Below are positions 11,412 through 21,265 of a stretch of 64,000 bases of DNA, one piece after another (the first letter of the stretch is position 1; every line of letters begins with the position of its first letter). The stretch covers positions 43,920,336-43,984,335 of the forward strand of contig CM048849.1 of the NCBI GenBank assembly GCA_026545225.1, read 5' to 3'. The notes beneath the pieces were generated by a model. That model was not told the origin of the DNA. It did no database searches and saw only the letters and a program-made list of their open reading frames with translations. The translations under genes were made by a program, and so were the position numbers. The DNA comes from Cornus controversa. Its lineage: Eukaryota > Streptophyta > Magnoliopsida > Cornales > Cornaceae.

Positions 11412-12841
11412 GATTACTTGATACATGTATACACTAGTTTAAATGCACGTGCAAGGATAATCTAATTATATATATTAGAAATATTATCTAAAAAAACATT
11501 AAATAAAAAAATATACTATCAAAAATATACCATTGACAAAAAGTAAATTACTTGGTATTTCAAAAAATTAGAAATAAATCATAAGAAAGTAAAAGTTACT
11601 ATTTGTGCAATTCTTAAACTATCTGTTGATCCTTTCACATTTGACTTACTATTGCAAAAAATTAAAGATAAACCAGAAGGAAGTGAAAATTACTATTCTA
11701 ACAATTCTTAAAATATTTATTGATCAATGATTCATCCTCAAGTGAAATTTCTTTGACAGCTACTGACACAAAACAATTCATAATCAATTAATTTTTACTA
11801 TTATTTATCTTCACCATAAAAAAGAATGATTTTCCTTTGCAGCTTGTCACTTTGTTATAGAATTCATCCATCTCATCATCCTACAAAAAGAACAAACTTA
11901 CCTTAAAAATATTGATAGATTTAAATGAGTTATTTTTCGGATGTTTGGTCCATATATCTGTTTCCACTAAGTTTAGCTTTAGTAACAATGTTAATATATT
12001 ATAATAGAATTTAATGATGTTACAACACAAAAATTACAAAAAGAGAGGGTTATGATCAATTACCAAGATGCTAGAAGAACGTGGAAAAAAATTGTTTGTG
12101 AGAAAATTTGATTCTTGTATGCAATTTAATTGAAGGAAAGAGTTGGGAGGAGTTGAGAGTTAGAGTCGAGATAGAAGTGTATTAGTTGAAAAATAGCAGA
12201 ACAACGTAAAAAATATTGTCACCAAAAAAAGTGAAACGATGACCAAAAAATGAAGAAGGTAAAAAAAAATAAAAAATTAAATGAAATTCAGATTTTTTAG
12301 AGCAACCAAATTTTATTGGCTAAAGATTGACCAAAAAAAGTGAAATTATGACAAAAAAAAAAAAAAAATGAACGTAAAAAAATTGTGAGAGTTAGAGTGG
12401 AGATAGGAGTGTATTAATTGAAGAATTATTATAAAAGTAATAGTAAGAGGAGTTAAGAGTTAGAGTAGAGATAGAAGTGTATTGTGACAAAAAAAAATGA
12501 AGAAATTAAGAGAAGTGTATTGTGACCAAAAAATGAAGAAGGTAAAAAAAAATAAAAAATAAATTAAATAAATGATAAAACCAAGTTGTATCTGAAATTG
12601 GGAATTGTGACAAAAAAATGAACGTAGAAAAAAATGTGAGAGTTAGAGTGGGAATAGGAATGCATTGAAGAATGGGGATAGGAGTGTATTGAAAAATTAT
12701 TATAAAAGTGATGTTAAGAAAAGTTGACGATTAGAGTAGAGATAGGAGTGTATTAGTTGAAGAATTTGCATAAAAGTGAATAATTTGAAACAACTTGTAC
12801 TTCTAATAATAGTATAAATTTGTTTAAACTTTTGAAAAAAA
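11412..12841. mobile_element. 1.43 kb insertion flanked by a 22-bp direct repeat
   Basis: An identical 22-bp sequence beginning TTCTTTGAAATCAGGACT is found at 11390-11411 and 12842-12863, directly bounding this block. The insert has no coding frame. It ends in TTTTGAAAAAAA just before the second repeat, as a retroposon would, and starts near a palindrome TGCACGTGCA preceded by ACTAGT. The interior is built from recurring GAGAGTTAGAGTGGAGATAG and ACCAAAAAATGAAGAAGGTA units. The family is unknown to me. Confidence 0.55.
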
Positions 12842-12863
12842 TTCTTTGAAATCAGGACTCTCT

Positions 12864-13167
12864 AATTTATTTTATTGTTATTATTATTATTTTTGTGAAG
12901 TTTTGGAAACCTAGAGGACAAATATGTAACTTGAGTTTAGTTGGTATGATCCACTAGTTAATTGTGTAAAACGGCACGTTGCATGGCAAATGCCAAATAC
13001 AAACATTGTATCTGTTGGATTCTACGTAAACTAATTAAGAAATAAAATCACGAGTCCAGTTGACGTGGATACATATAATTTACTAGATAAAGTATTTATT
13101 AAATAGATTTCTCACCTACTACCTTATTAATTAATTAATTAATTTAGATAGACTACAAGTTCAATTT
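12864..13167. other. intergenic DNA, no gene seen
   Basis: AT-rich with an (ATTA)n run at about 13120-13142. No feature recognised. Confidence 0.5.
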
Positions 13168-13643
13168 ATGGTAATAGAAATCAGGAAAAGTACCTAATAT
13201 CACCACAGATCGAGCTGGCACGTTATTAGAAAAATGAGGACTCATTGTTAATCCTACACAACATAACGTAATCAGACCTCAACACGCATATCAAAACAAC
13301 AAGATAATTCATTTATATATATATGGTAATAGAAATCAGGAAAAGTACCTAATATCACCACAGATCGAGCCGGCATGTTATTAGAAAAATGAGGACTCAT
13401 TGTTAATCCTACACAACATCACGTAATCAGACCTCAACATGCTTATCAAAACAACAAGATAATTCATATATATATCTATATATATATATATATATGGTAA
13501 TAGAAATCAGGAAAAGTACCCAATATCACCACAGATCGAGCCGGTGAGGACTCATTGTTAATCCTACACAACATCACGTAATCAGACCTCAACATGCATA
13601 TCAAAACAACAAGATAATTCATATATATATATATATATATATA
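13168..13643. repeat. three tandem copies of a 155-171 bp repeat
   Basis: Units start ATGGTAATAGAAATCAGG at 13168, 13323 and 13494 and each ends in CAACAAGATAATTCAT followed by a (TA)n stretch of variable length. The third unit lacks about 20 bp after GATCGAGCCGG. Copies are over 90 percent alike by eye, so amplification is recent, and the TA tails probably mediated it. Confidence 0.85.
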
Positions 13644-14102
13644 GTAATGGGAGTCACTTCACTTCATTTTTTTTAAAAATGAAGTTACAAAAGAGTCCCT
13701 ATAATAAATAATATTTGATTATTATATTTTTAATATCATGATTGCCCTTTAAGTCATGATTCAATTCTAATTATTTTTTTTTTTACCTTTTTTAGAATTT
13801 CAATTCATTCAGGTTTTATCTCACAACCTCTTCTACTTTTAAAATTCCAATTCATTTTTCACCTACTTAAAATTCTAATTGAAAAAAGACTACTCAGCTA
13901 AATTAAGACAATTACAATTGAAAAAAGATTCCAAAGACTCCCGTTTTTTCTTTTCATTTCTTAATTTTTAAAAGCTCCCTCCTAAAATCAAACAAGCTTT
14001 CATTGGTTTACCTAAATTCATCATAATTTTTATTTTAGTAGAACTAAGCTTTCATTTGATTTTAATTCGTTAAATGTTTGTCCGATAATAAGATAATTTT
14101 AT

Positions 14103-14274
14103 GGATAATGCTACTCAGGTAGAATTCTTAGGCAGAATTCGTAGACAGAAACATTTACATCCATTGGATGCATGTGGTGAGTGTATGTGGTGGGACCTAC
14201 CACATGCATCTAATGGATCTAAAAGTTTTTGCCTGTGAATTCTGCCTAAAAATTCTGCCCAATTAGCATTATCC
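14103..14274. mobile_element. Mutator-type MITE, copy 1, with 9-bp TSD
   Basis: A near-palindromic 172-bp element starting GGATAATGCTACTCAGG and ending TTAGCATTATCC. It is flanked by a perfect 9-bp duplication TAATTTTAT (14094-14102 and 14275-14283), typical of Mutator-like elements. The centre is GGTGAGTGTATGTGGTGGG within complementary CCACATGCAT arms. A second copy is at 46832-46964. Confidence 0.85.
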
Positions 14275-14424
14275 TAATTTTATTTATTGATATAAAATTT
14301 GCATCAAATTCAAATACTTTTAGTTTAATAACATAACTTTTATTATCCTACAAGAATGTCACATCGTGGTTAGGTATTTAGAATATCACGAAATCTTATT
14401 ATAGTCCTACAAGATTTATGGAAA

Positions 14425-15026
14425 GGGAGGCGATATTCGCACTCCCATTTTTAACAATTGTACTCCACTTATCTTTTTCTTTTAAAAGAAATGACAAGAA
14501 AGTCCTTAAACTAATTAATATATCATCTCTTATTTTATAATACCACAACTATCTTTATACTATAAACATAAACTTTTTTTTTAGCTTTTTTATTTTTTAT
14601 ATTACTTTTATTTATTTTTGGTTTCTGTCAAAAATAATAATTTTTTTACCTTCTTTAGTACTTTTTTTTTTTTACTCCTATCAAAAGAGAACTTTTTCTT
14701 AGGTTTTTTTTTTTTTTTTAAAACTTGTCAAAAGATATAATTTATTCAACAAATATTACTTTTTTTTTCGATTCTTCCAAAAGAGATCATTTCTTTTTTT
14801 AATCCTATCAAAAGAGATAATTTATTCAAAAAAATATAACTTATTTTTGGGTCCTCTCAATGGAGATAATTTATTTAACAAGAATAAATTTTTTTCAGGT
14901 ACTTTGTTTTTGGGTTCTGTCAAAAGATATAATTTATTGAACAGGATAACTTTTTTTTGAGTACTTTTAAATTTTTAATTTTTTCCAAAAGAGATAATTT
15001 ATTTAACAGACATAATTTATTTACAG

Positions 15027-15083
<57 letters not shown>

Positions 15084-15361
15084 TTGTCTTGTTAGAAAAT
15101 AATTTATTCAACATATATAACTTTTTTTGGGTCCAAAATTTCTTTTTTTCCCTGTATTTTTTTGTATTTTTTGGTTTATTCTATCAAAAGAATAAAAAAT
15201 AAATAAATAAAGATCGGAGACAAAGAGATGATATTTAAAAGAATAGTTTAGTATTTTGAAAAAAAAGTAATCATTCATATGTGAACTTAAGGTTAAAAAT
15301 GACATTTCTTTTAAAATGAGAGTGCAACTGAAAAAAACAGAGAGTTCAAATATCACCTCCC
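14425..15361 (+). mobile_element. T-rich GGGAGG-ended element, copy 1 (complete)
   Basis: Terminal inverted repeats of about 70 bp: GGGAGGCGATATTCGCACTC at the left and the mirrored GAGTTCAAATATCACCTCCC at the right. Flanks TTATGGAAA and TTGTGAAAA agree at 7 of 9 positions and could be a decayed 9-bp target duplication. The interior (14600-15190) is an array of about nine diverged units of the type CAAAAGAGATAATTTATTCA separated by poly-T and GGGTCC. No transposase is present. Other copies: 9975-10626 (inverted) and 50863-51199 (truncated). Confidence 0.7.
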
Positions 15362-15839
15362 TTGTGAAAAATAAGATATCTAATAGGCCTTTGCAATAAG
15401 TTCGGTACCCAAATTATTTGCAGCATAAGACTCAGACTATAAACGAAACTTTTACCATGTTAAGTCCTCTTATTATACCACCAAAGCTTGTGAGTCAGTA
15501 ATTTTTTTTTCTTCTTCTTTTAAAGTAAAAAATAGAAAGTTTCAGTCTTTTTACGGTTAGAGTTAATTATACTTGTACGTGGCTTGTGGGTCCAAAAAAT
15601 TAGTCTTGTGGGTCCAGAAAATTAGTCTCACCAAAGTAAAATCATCTTCATATATTGAAAATTTTCTCGTAATTCCTCTGGTGACAACATTGTAACTATC
15701 AGTGATGATTTCACGTTTCTAAAGTGAATAATATTAATGTTATCGGTTAGTAAATCCATTAGTAGATCAATGTCATTTATGGTGGTAACGGATTCAAACA
15801 AACCTAAGTAATGAAGAGACGGATTGGAAGAACAATTGG

Positions 15840-16365
15840 CAGGGTGCACAAAAAATTTGCGAATCTGATCCGATCCGATCCGATCCAATTTAGACAAATT
15901 CAATCCGATCCGTTAGTTAATGAATTGGTGGTGAATTAAAAAATTAAAATTCGTTAGTCATGGATCGGATTGCGAATTGAAAGGTCAGAAATTCGATCCG
16001 ATCCGTGGCAATATATATATATATATATAATTAGTAATTATATGTATAATAATATAATATTCTACATACTTACATGGGGGTAAACCTAAAAACTCAATAT
16101 ATATTATATTTGTTTATTTAACAATTGTGTTCATTTAAAAAGTGTTGTATTTGTTGATCAAATTTTTTTTTTGAAAATTTTGAAGTAGAAAAAAAAAATT
16201 CAAATAGGAGTACTATGTCAATCCGGCAATCCGATCCGTTCAATCACGGATCGAATTGGTGGATTGTTACGGATCGGATCAGATTGGATTTTCTCCAATT
16301 CGTAATCCGCGAATCAGATTAGGATTACACAAAATTCGATCCGATTCGATCCGTGATCACCCCTA
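15840..16365. mobile_element. hAT-like MITE with GATCCGATCC motifs
   Basis: Starts CAGGGTGCAC and ends GATCACCCCTA. The flanks ACAATTGG (15832-15839) and ACAATAGG (16366-16373) are an 8-bp target duplication with one mismatch, as for hAT elements. Both arms carry repeated GATCCGATCC / GGATCGGATC. A (TA)n run at about 16014-16029 sits inside. No coding frame. Confidence 0.75.
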
Positions 16366-17260
16366 ACAATAGGGATACCTCCCGTCAATAAAATAATAAT
16401 GATAATAATAAAAAAGTCTGTAGTATTATGCCTTACACCGGCTTTAAAACAGATATATTAGGTGGTTGTAATGCTACTTCATTTACAAAACTCATTATAC
16501 TTTCTTTTCATTTTAATAAGTATTTTTTCCGTATTTTTTTTGTTTGGCATGCTTGCTTACACCATAATTTTTAAATACGTGCATTAGTAGAGTATATATA
16601 GTGAACACGACTCAACCTGAATTACCCACTTCGGTCTTTCCGATTCCACCAAACAAAAAAGCACCTTTCACGGCATATTTAAACCAAGAGGTCCACCCTT
16701 TTCCAACTGTAAATCCAACTGATTTTATTATATTCAACCACTGCCAGCCAAGTCCCACTATGACTCTCTCTCTCTCTGAATTATTAGAGTACCATCACTT
16801 ATACTATAATTATATATATATATAAGTGACAAATATATATGACATATACAAAATTTTTCAGGAAAGAGATGAATAGAAACTAAAGATATCTATAATTTCA
16901 CAAATTGTTAATATATATATACATAAATATGACATATACAAATATGAAAGGGATGGATAAAGACTAAATATATCTATAAATTGAAAATTTGTTAAAGGTA
17001 TTTAATTTATTTTCCCTCTTTACAACAAACTATAAATATATCTGAATAAAAACGAGGGTAATAGTATATACTACGTGTAAATAAGATAAAAACTATATCT
17101 ATCACAATCATAGTCAAATTATATCTATCACAATCATATTCAAATATACCAATAACATAAAAATAGACCTAAAATTTCTGGATTATCCTCGGATTGGTTA
17201 AATCCCTGTTTTTACGTTTCTCTCTATAATGTAACGTCTCTCTCTAAGTCAGCTTTCTAC
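16366..17260. other. upstream region of the fructokinase gene
   Basis: No gene. It has a diverged tandem duplication of about 85 bp (units near 16835-16915 and 16920-17000, sharing TGACATATACAAA) and a 28-bp duplication on TATATCTATCACAATCATA at 17095-17145. CT-rich tracts begin near 17218. Confidence 0.5.
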
Positions 17261-17269
17261 TTCTCTCTC

Positions 17270-17277
17270 TATAAATA
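17270..17277 (+). promoter_or_regulatory. TATA box of the fructokinase gene
   Basis: TATAAATA, preceded and followed by CT-rich tracts typical of plant core promoters. It lies 120 bp before the start codon, which leaves a CT-rich leader of about 90 bp if transcription starts around 17300. Position is inferred from the motif only. Confidence 0.6.
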
Positions 17278-17389
17278 AGGCCTTCAAAGTCTTCCCTTCT
17301 CTTTCTCCTCTCTTTCATTTCTCTCTCTACATTATTACGCTTCCGAATTTGCTTCTCTCTCTTAATTTCTCTCTCTAACTGACACTACT

Positions 17390-18604
17390 ATGGCGGTGAA
17401 CAATGGGGACTCGTCTGGGGGATTGATCGTGAGCTTCGGTGAGATGCTGATCGACTTCGTGCCGACAGTCTCCGGCGTGTCGCTGGCGGAGGCGCCGGGG
17501 TTCCTGAAGGCGCCCGGCGGGGCTCCGGCGAACGTGGCGATCGCCGTTGCGAGGATCGGCGGCAAGGCGGCGTTCTCTGGAAAGCTCGGCGACGACGAGT
17601 TTGGTCACATGCTGGCCGGGATCTTGAAGGAGAACGGCGTCAACGGCGAAGGGATACTGTTCGACAAGGGAGCTCGGACGGCGCTGGCGTTCGTGACTCT
17701 ACGCGCCGACGGCGAGCGGGAGTTCATGTTCTACCGGAACCCTAGCGCCGACATGCTCTTGACGCCCGGCGAACTCAACCTCGAGCTTATTAGATCTGTA
17801 AGTGCATCGTCAATCAATCCACCCCCCTCTCTCTCTCTCTCATACTGTTACTTTCTCTCTCTAGATCTTTCAGAGTTTACTGGATTTGGATCATAATAGT
17901 ACAAGTATGTGAATCACACGCGACCTCACTCGCTCTATGGTGAGATCACCTAAGAAAGATGTGGCTACATATTCATTGATTTGGGCCCACCGCTTATTAT
18001 AGACATCTTAATAGTGGGCTCCAGTTGGGTACCATGTAATATACAGTATATACTTGCTTCTGCTTTGCGCTGGGTTCATTTAATATACTTGCTTTTGTTA
18101 AAAAAAAAATTACAAATTTAATTTGATAATTATGAACTTCCAAATAATTTCAAAACAATTAAGTATTGAAATATCTACACTTGAAAATTTCAGAAAATTA
18201 GGTATTTTACAAATCTTGTGGTCCGCAAAGGTAGGTGCCCTTCTTGGGTTCCATTTAAAAAATTACAAATTTAGTTTGATAACCTGAACTTCCAAAAAAA
18301 ATTCAGAACTTTGTTTGGTGAGATAGAAATAGTGGAAAAGAAAAAAAAATGATTTTTTTTTTTTTTTTTTACATTTAAGAGTTTGATAGTTGTAAAAAGA
18401 TACTACCTAATTTTCTCGTGTCATCTTTCTGCAACTTTTGCATAATAAATGTTTGATGAGGTCAATCTCTTAATTCAACAATGCAAGTTCAAAAGTGAGA
18501 GTACATAGAGATAGTTTTAAACTCAATAAAGTTTTGTTCAACTCATCTAAAGTTGATTAGAGAGATCCTTATCGGATTTCTTAATTGTTAAATTGTGTGG
18601 AATT

Positions 18605-18648
<44 letters not shown>

Positions 18649-19994
18649 ACAAGAATACTTTTTCTTTGATTACTTTGTATTGCAGCGAGATGAATTGTAC
18701 TTGTGCATCATAATTTTGTGATATAGGTCACAACTCACAACAGTCCTACAAATCAATTTTAACAGATATAGCTTGCTATAACAGTTTCAGAGTCAAAATT
18801 TGGGTTGCCTAACAAGGGTAGTCCATGATCATCTCTCATTCATTGAAATGGAGGCTAAAGTTCATGAGTTTGATTTAATACTTTATTACAGGCTAAAGTT
18901 TTCCACTACGGATCAATAAGCCTGATCGTGGAGCCATGCAGATCAGCACATTTAAAGGCAATGGAGGTGGCAAAGGAGGCTGGGGCTCTACTCTCTTACG
19001 ACCCCAACCTCCGGTTACCACTGTGGCCCTCGGCTGAGGAGGCACTTAAGCAGATCAAGAGCATCTGGGACAAGGCAGAGGTGATCAAGGTCAGCGACAA
19101 TGAGCTGGAATTCCTCACTGGGAGTGACAAGATTGATGACGAGTCAGCAATGTCGCTGTGGCACCCTGGGTTGAAGCTACTTCTGGTCACCCTTGGTGAA
19201 AAGGGTTGCAGATATTACACAAAAGTAAGTCATTTCTGAACTTTTAGTTGTAATGGGTAGGTGAAGATCTTAAAGAATCCTATACCTAAAAGTTTGAACT
19301 TAATTAGGATATTTTGTGATACAATTTTCAATTCATTAGAAGTCAAGAAATCAATTCTGGTCCAAGTTATGGAAACTAAACCATGTTGATTTGCAGTCTA
19401 CTTCATATAGATTAGATAAGCTTTTGATCAGACAGGGTATGTGATGTCAGTTCATTTTACCAAATTAAAAAATTCTATTAAATTTTCTGTCTTTAATCTC
19501 ATCCTTGTAGTAATAGTAGTATTGAATTGTTGAAAGGGCTATAAAATAACAGTCCGAAGAAAGTGACTCTTTTTTTTCCCCAACAAACGTAGGAAACTGT
19601 TTTGTCATGAACACTTAATGCTCATTAATTTCCCGGTTTGCACAAATGTAGAATTTCCGTGGATCGGTGGATGCTTTCCATGTCAAAGCGGTGGATACAA
19701 CTGGTGCCGGTGACGCATTTGTTGGTGCCCTCCTCTGCAAGATTGTCGATGACCGATCCATACTTCAGGCAAGTACTTTTTTTTTTTTTTTTTAAATGTG
19801 ATTTGATTTACAGTCAAGCTTGCTAAATGGTATGCCATTTTTGTGTTTGCAATGAATTGCAGGATGAAGCAAGGTTGAGGGAAGTGCTTAAGTTTGCAAA
19901 TGCATGTGGGGCCATCACAACCACCAAAAAAGGAGCAATCCCTGCTCTTCCTACTGAATCTGAAGTCCTCACTTTTATTAAAGGGAAAAAATAA
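17390..19994 (+). CDS. FRK: fructokinase (pfkB family), 4 exons
   Basis: Catalyses ATP-dependent phosphorylation of fructose to fructose 6-phosphate, feeding sucrose-derived carbon into glycolysis and starch synthesis, normally in the cytosol; no transit peptide is seen. Exons 17390-17797, 18892-19224, 19652-19768 and 19863-19994 join in phase 0 and give 329 aa, the usual length. Residues 12-23 read [12 protein letters not shown]. The first pfkB signature G-G-A-P-A-N-V-A is at 43-50, and the second, D-T-T-G-A-G-D-A-F, at 262-270 with D268 as the expected catalytic base; most relatives have serine where this has alanine 269. The start is the first ATG after the leader and matches family N-termini. 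Introns are 1094, 427 and 94 bp; the last uses a GC donor (CAG|GCAAGT). Exon 1 is markedly GC-rich compared with its surroundings. The gene looks intact. Confidence 0.95.
18608..18642. repeat. (AT)n microsatellite in fructokinase intron 1
   Basis: About 17 AT dinucleotides. The intron also holds a diverged duplication around ATTACAAATTTAATTTGATAA (18110-18150 and 18260-18300). Confidence 0.8.
19769..19862 (+). promoter_or_regulatory. GC-AG intron of the fructokinase gene
   Basis: Exon 3 ends CTTCAG and the intron begins GCAAGTAC, then a poly-T run and an acceptor TTGCAG before GATGAAGCAAGG. The exon junction L-Q|D-E-A-R-L-R-E matches the family, so no GT donor can be used without changing the protein. 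The AG|GCAAGT context is the form known for GC-AG introns. Confidence 0.85.
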
Positions 19995-20158
19995 AACTTG
20001 CTCTCCTCTTTCAGTTCTCTCACTTTCCCTTTCTTTTAGTATTAGTTTTGATTTGTTTCAGAAGAGTTGCTTGCAAATTAAGTAAATTAGGTTCCAATCT
20101 CAGTTTTCAATTTCTATTTTCTCTGCATGTAATGGTGAACAACTTGTGCTTTATTATT

Positions 20159-20164
20159 AATAAA
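20159..20164 (+). terminator. poly(A) signal candidate for fructokinase
   Basis: AATAAA, 165 bp after the stop, in an AT-rich stretch preceded by a TGTAATGG block. Reasonable as the near-upstream element of the 3' end; not decisive in plants. Confidence 0.4.
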
Positions 20165-20199
20165 TAAATTAATAATGCTTGTGAATGTTTATGCTGCCA

Positions 20200-20995
20200 A
20201 AAGTCAACAAAAGGTGACTGATAACCATCATTATGATGTTCTTTCTCTTTCATCTCACTCATTTTGGCATGTAAAAAGTACTGGACTAGAGAAGTTCATT
20301 CTGATTAAATAGCTTAGGTTGCTTTTGTAGGAAACAATTGAAAATTTGAGAAAGAGAGAGAAAAGTAGACAAAAGCGGCCAATGTTTACCTTTGCCACTA
20401 TTTATTAGTTTTGTTGAGTAAAGAAAGGGGAAAGAAAAGTGTGTTGCTTCATTTACCGTCGCGCCTTTGCAATTTATGTGAGGTTATGTTTGGTTGCATG
20501 AAATTGGAAAAGAAATTATTTAAAATTTCATGAACAAATTTTTTTTCAATTTCACCAATTTCATGCAGACGAGGGTAAGAGTGTAGAAGAAGGATTCCTT
20601 CCACGAAGGAAACAAATTAATGTCTCGGATGATTTTACTCTTTTCTCCTTTGTCTCTTTCCCTTCTCTCAGGAACTCTCATTATCTCAGGATTTTTGTTT
20701 ACACCCTTTCTCCGGCTGTCCCATATTATTTGTCCATTATGGAGAGGCCAAAGCATGGAGGTTTTTTTACTTTACCTTGCATTCCACTCTTATTTTACAA
20801 AGCAAGAGAGATAATTAAAATGTGATTTCAAATGGGTGAGCTGTAACTGCATTAATATGTCTCTTTCAAAGAGGTTATTGATTATGGAACAACTGTGACC
20901 TTTACATCCTAACCTCTTGGACTTTTAAAATAGTGTCTTCCAATTAAGAATGAAGGAGGAAGAAATTATGGAGTTCCTTAAACTCTTATTTCCAA
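20200..20995. other. intergenic DNA after fructokinase, no gene seen
   Basis: Mixed sequence without protein-like frames. A small inverted match (TTTCATGCA at 20560-20572 and TGCATGAAATT at 20496-20507) hints at a degraded MITE. Confidence 0.45.
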
Positions 20996-21184
20996 GGGCC
21001 TGTTTGGCAACTGTTTTTGTTGTGTGTTTTGTGTTACGGGTGGTATACTCTAGCGAAGAAAAATACTGTGCTAGTAACCACTTGTTGCCATTTGAATAGT
21101 ATCAAATGAACACACGATACAAAAATATGTTTCTTTTTTGAATGAAAACGAAACGCAAAAAAGAAACAGTTGCCAAATAGACCC
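20996..21184. mobile_element. short MITE with GGGCCTGTTTGGCAACTG ends
   Basis: A 189-bp element with terminal inverted repeats: GGGCCTGTTTGGCAACTGTT at the left and AACAGTTGCCAAATAGACCC at the right. No coding capacity. The target duplication is unclear, so the superfamily (Harbinger or hAT) is left open. Confidence 0.7.
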
Positions 21185-21265
21185 TAAAAAAGTGTACTTC
21201 TAGTTTCTTAATCAGAGATTTTGTTGTCGCTCCTAGCTTCTAGGGGATGATGGAATAGTAGATTA

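Noticed and set aside
11412-12841. Helitron
   Set aside because: An ACTAGT with a nearby palindrome TGCACGTGCA suggests a Helitron 3' end on the - strand, but the 22-bp flanking repeats lie outside it and Helitrons make no target duplication. Kept only as a rival reading.
14600-15190. CRISPR-like regular array
   Set aside because: Units are diverged and irregularly spaced by poly-T, and lie inside a plant inverted-repeat element.
17362-17608. Two - strand frames across the fructokinase start
   Set aside because: Shadows of the GC-rich first exon.
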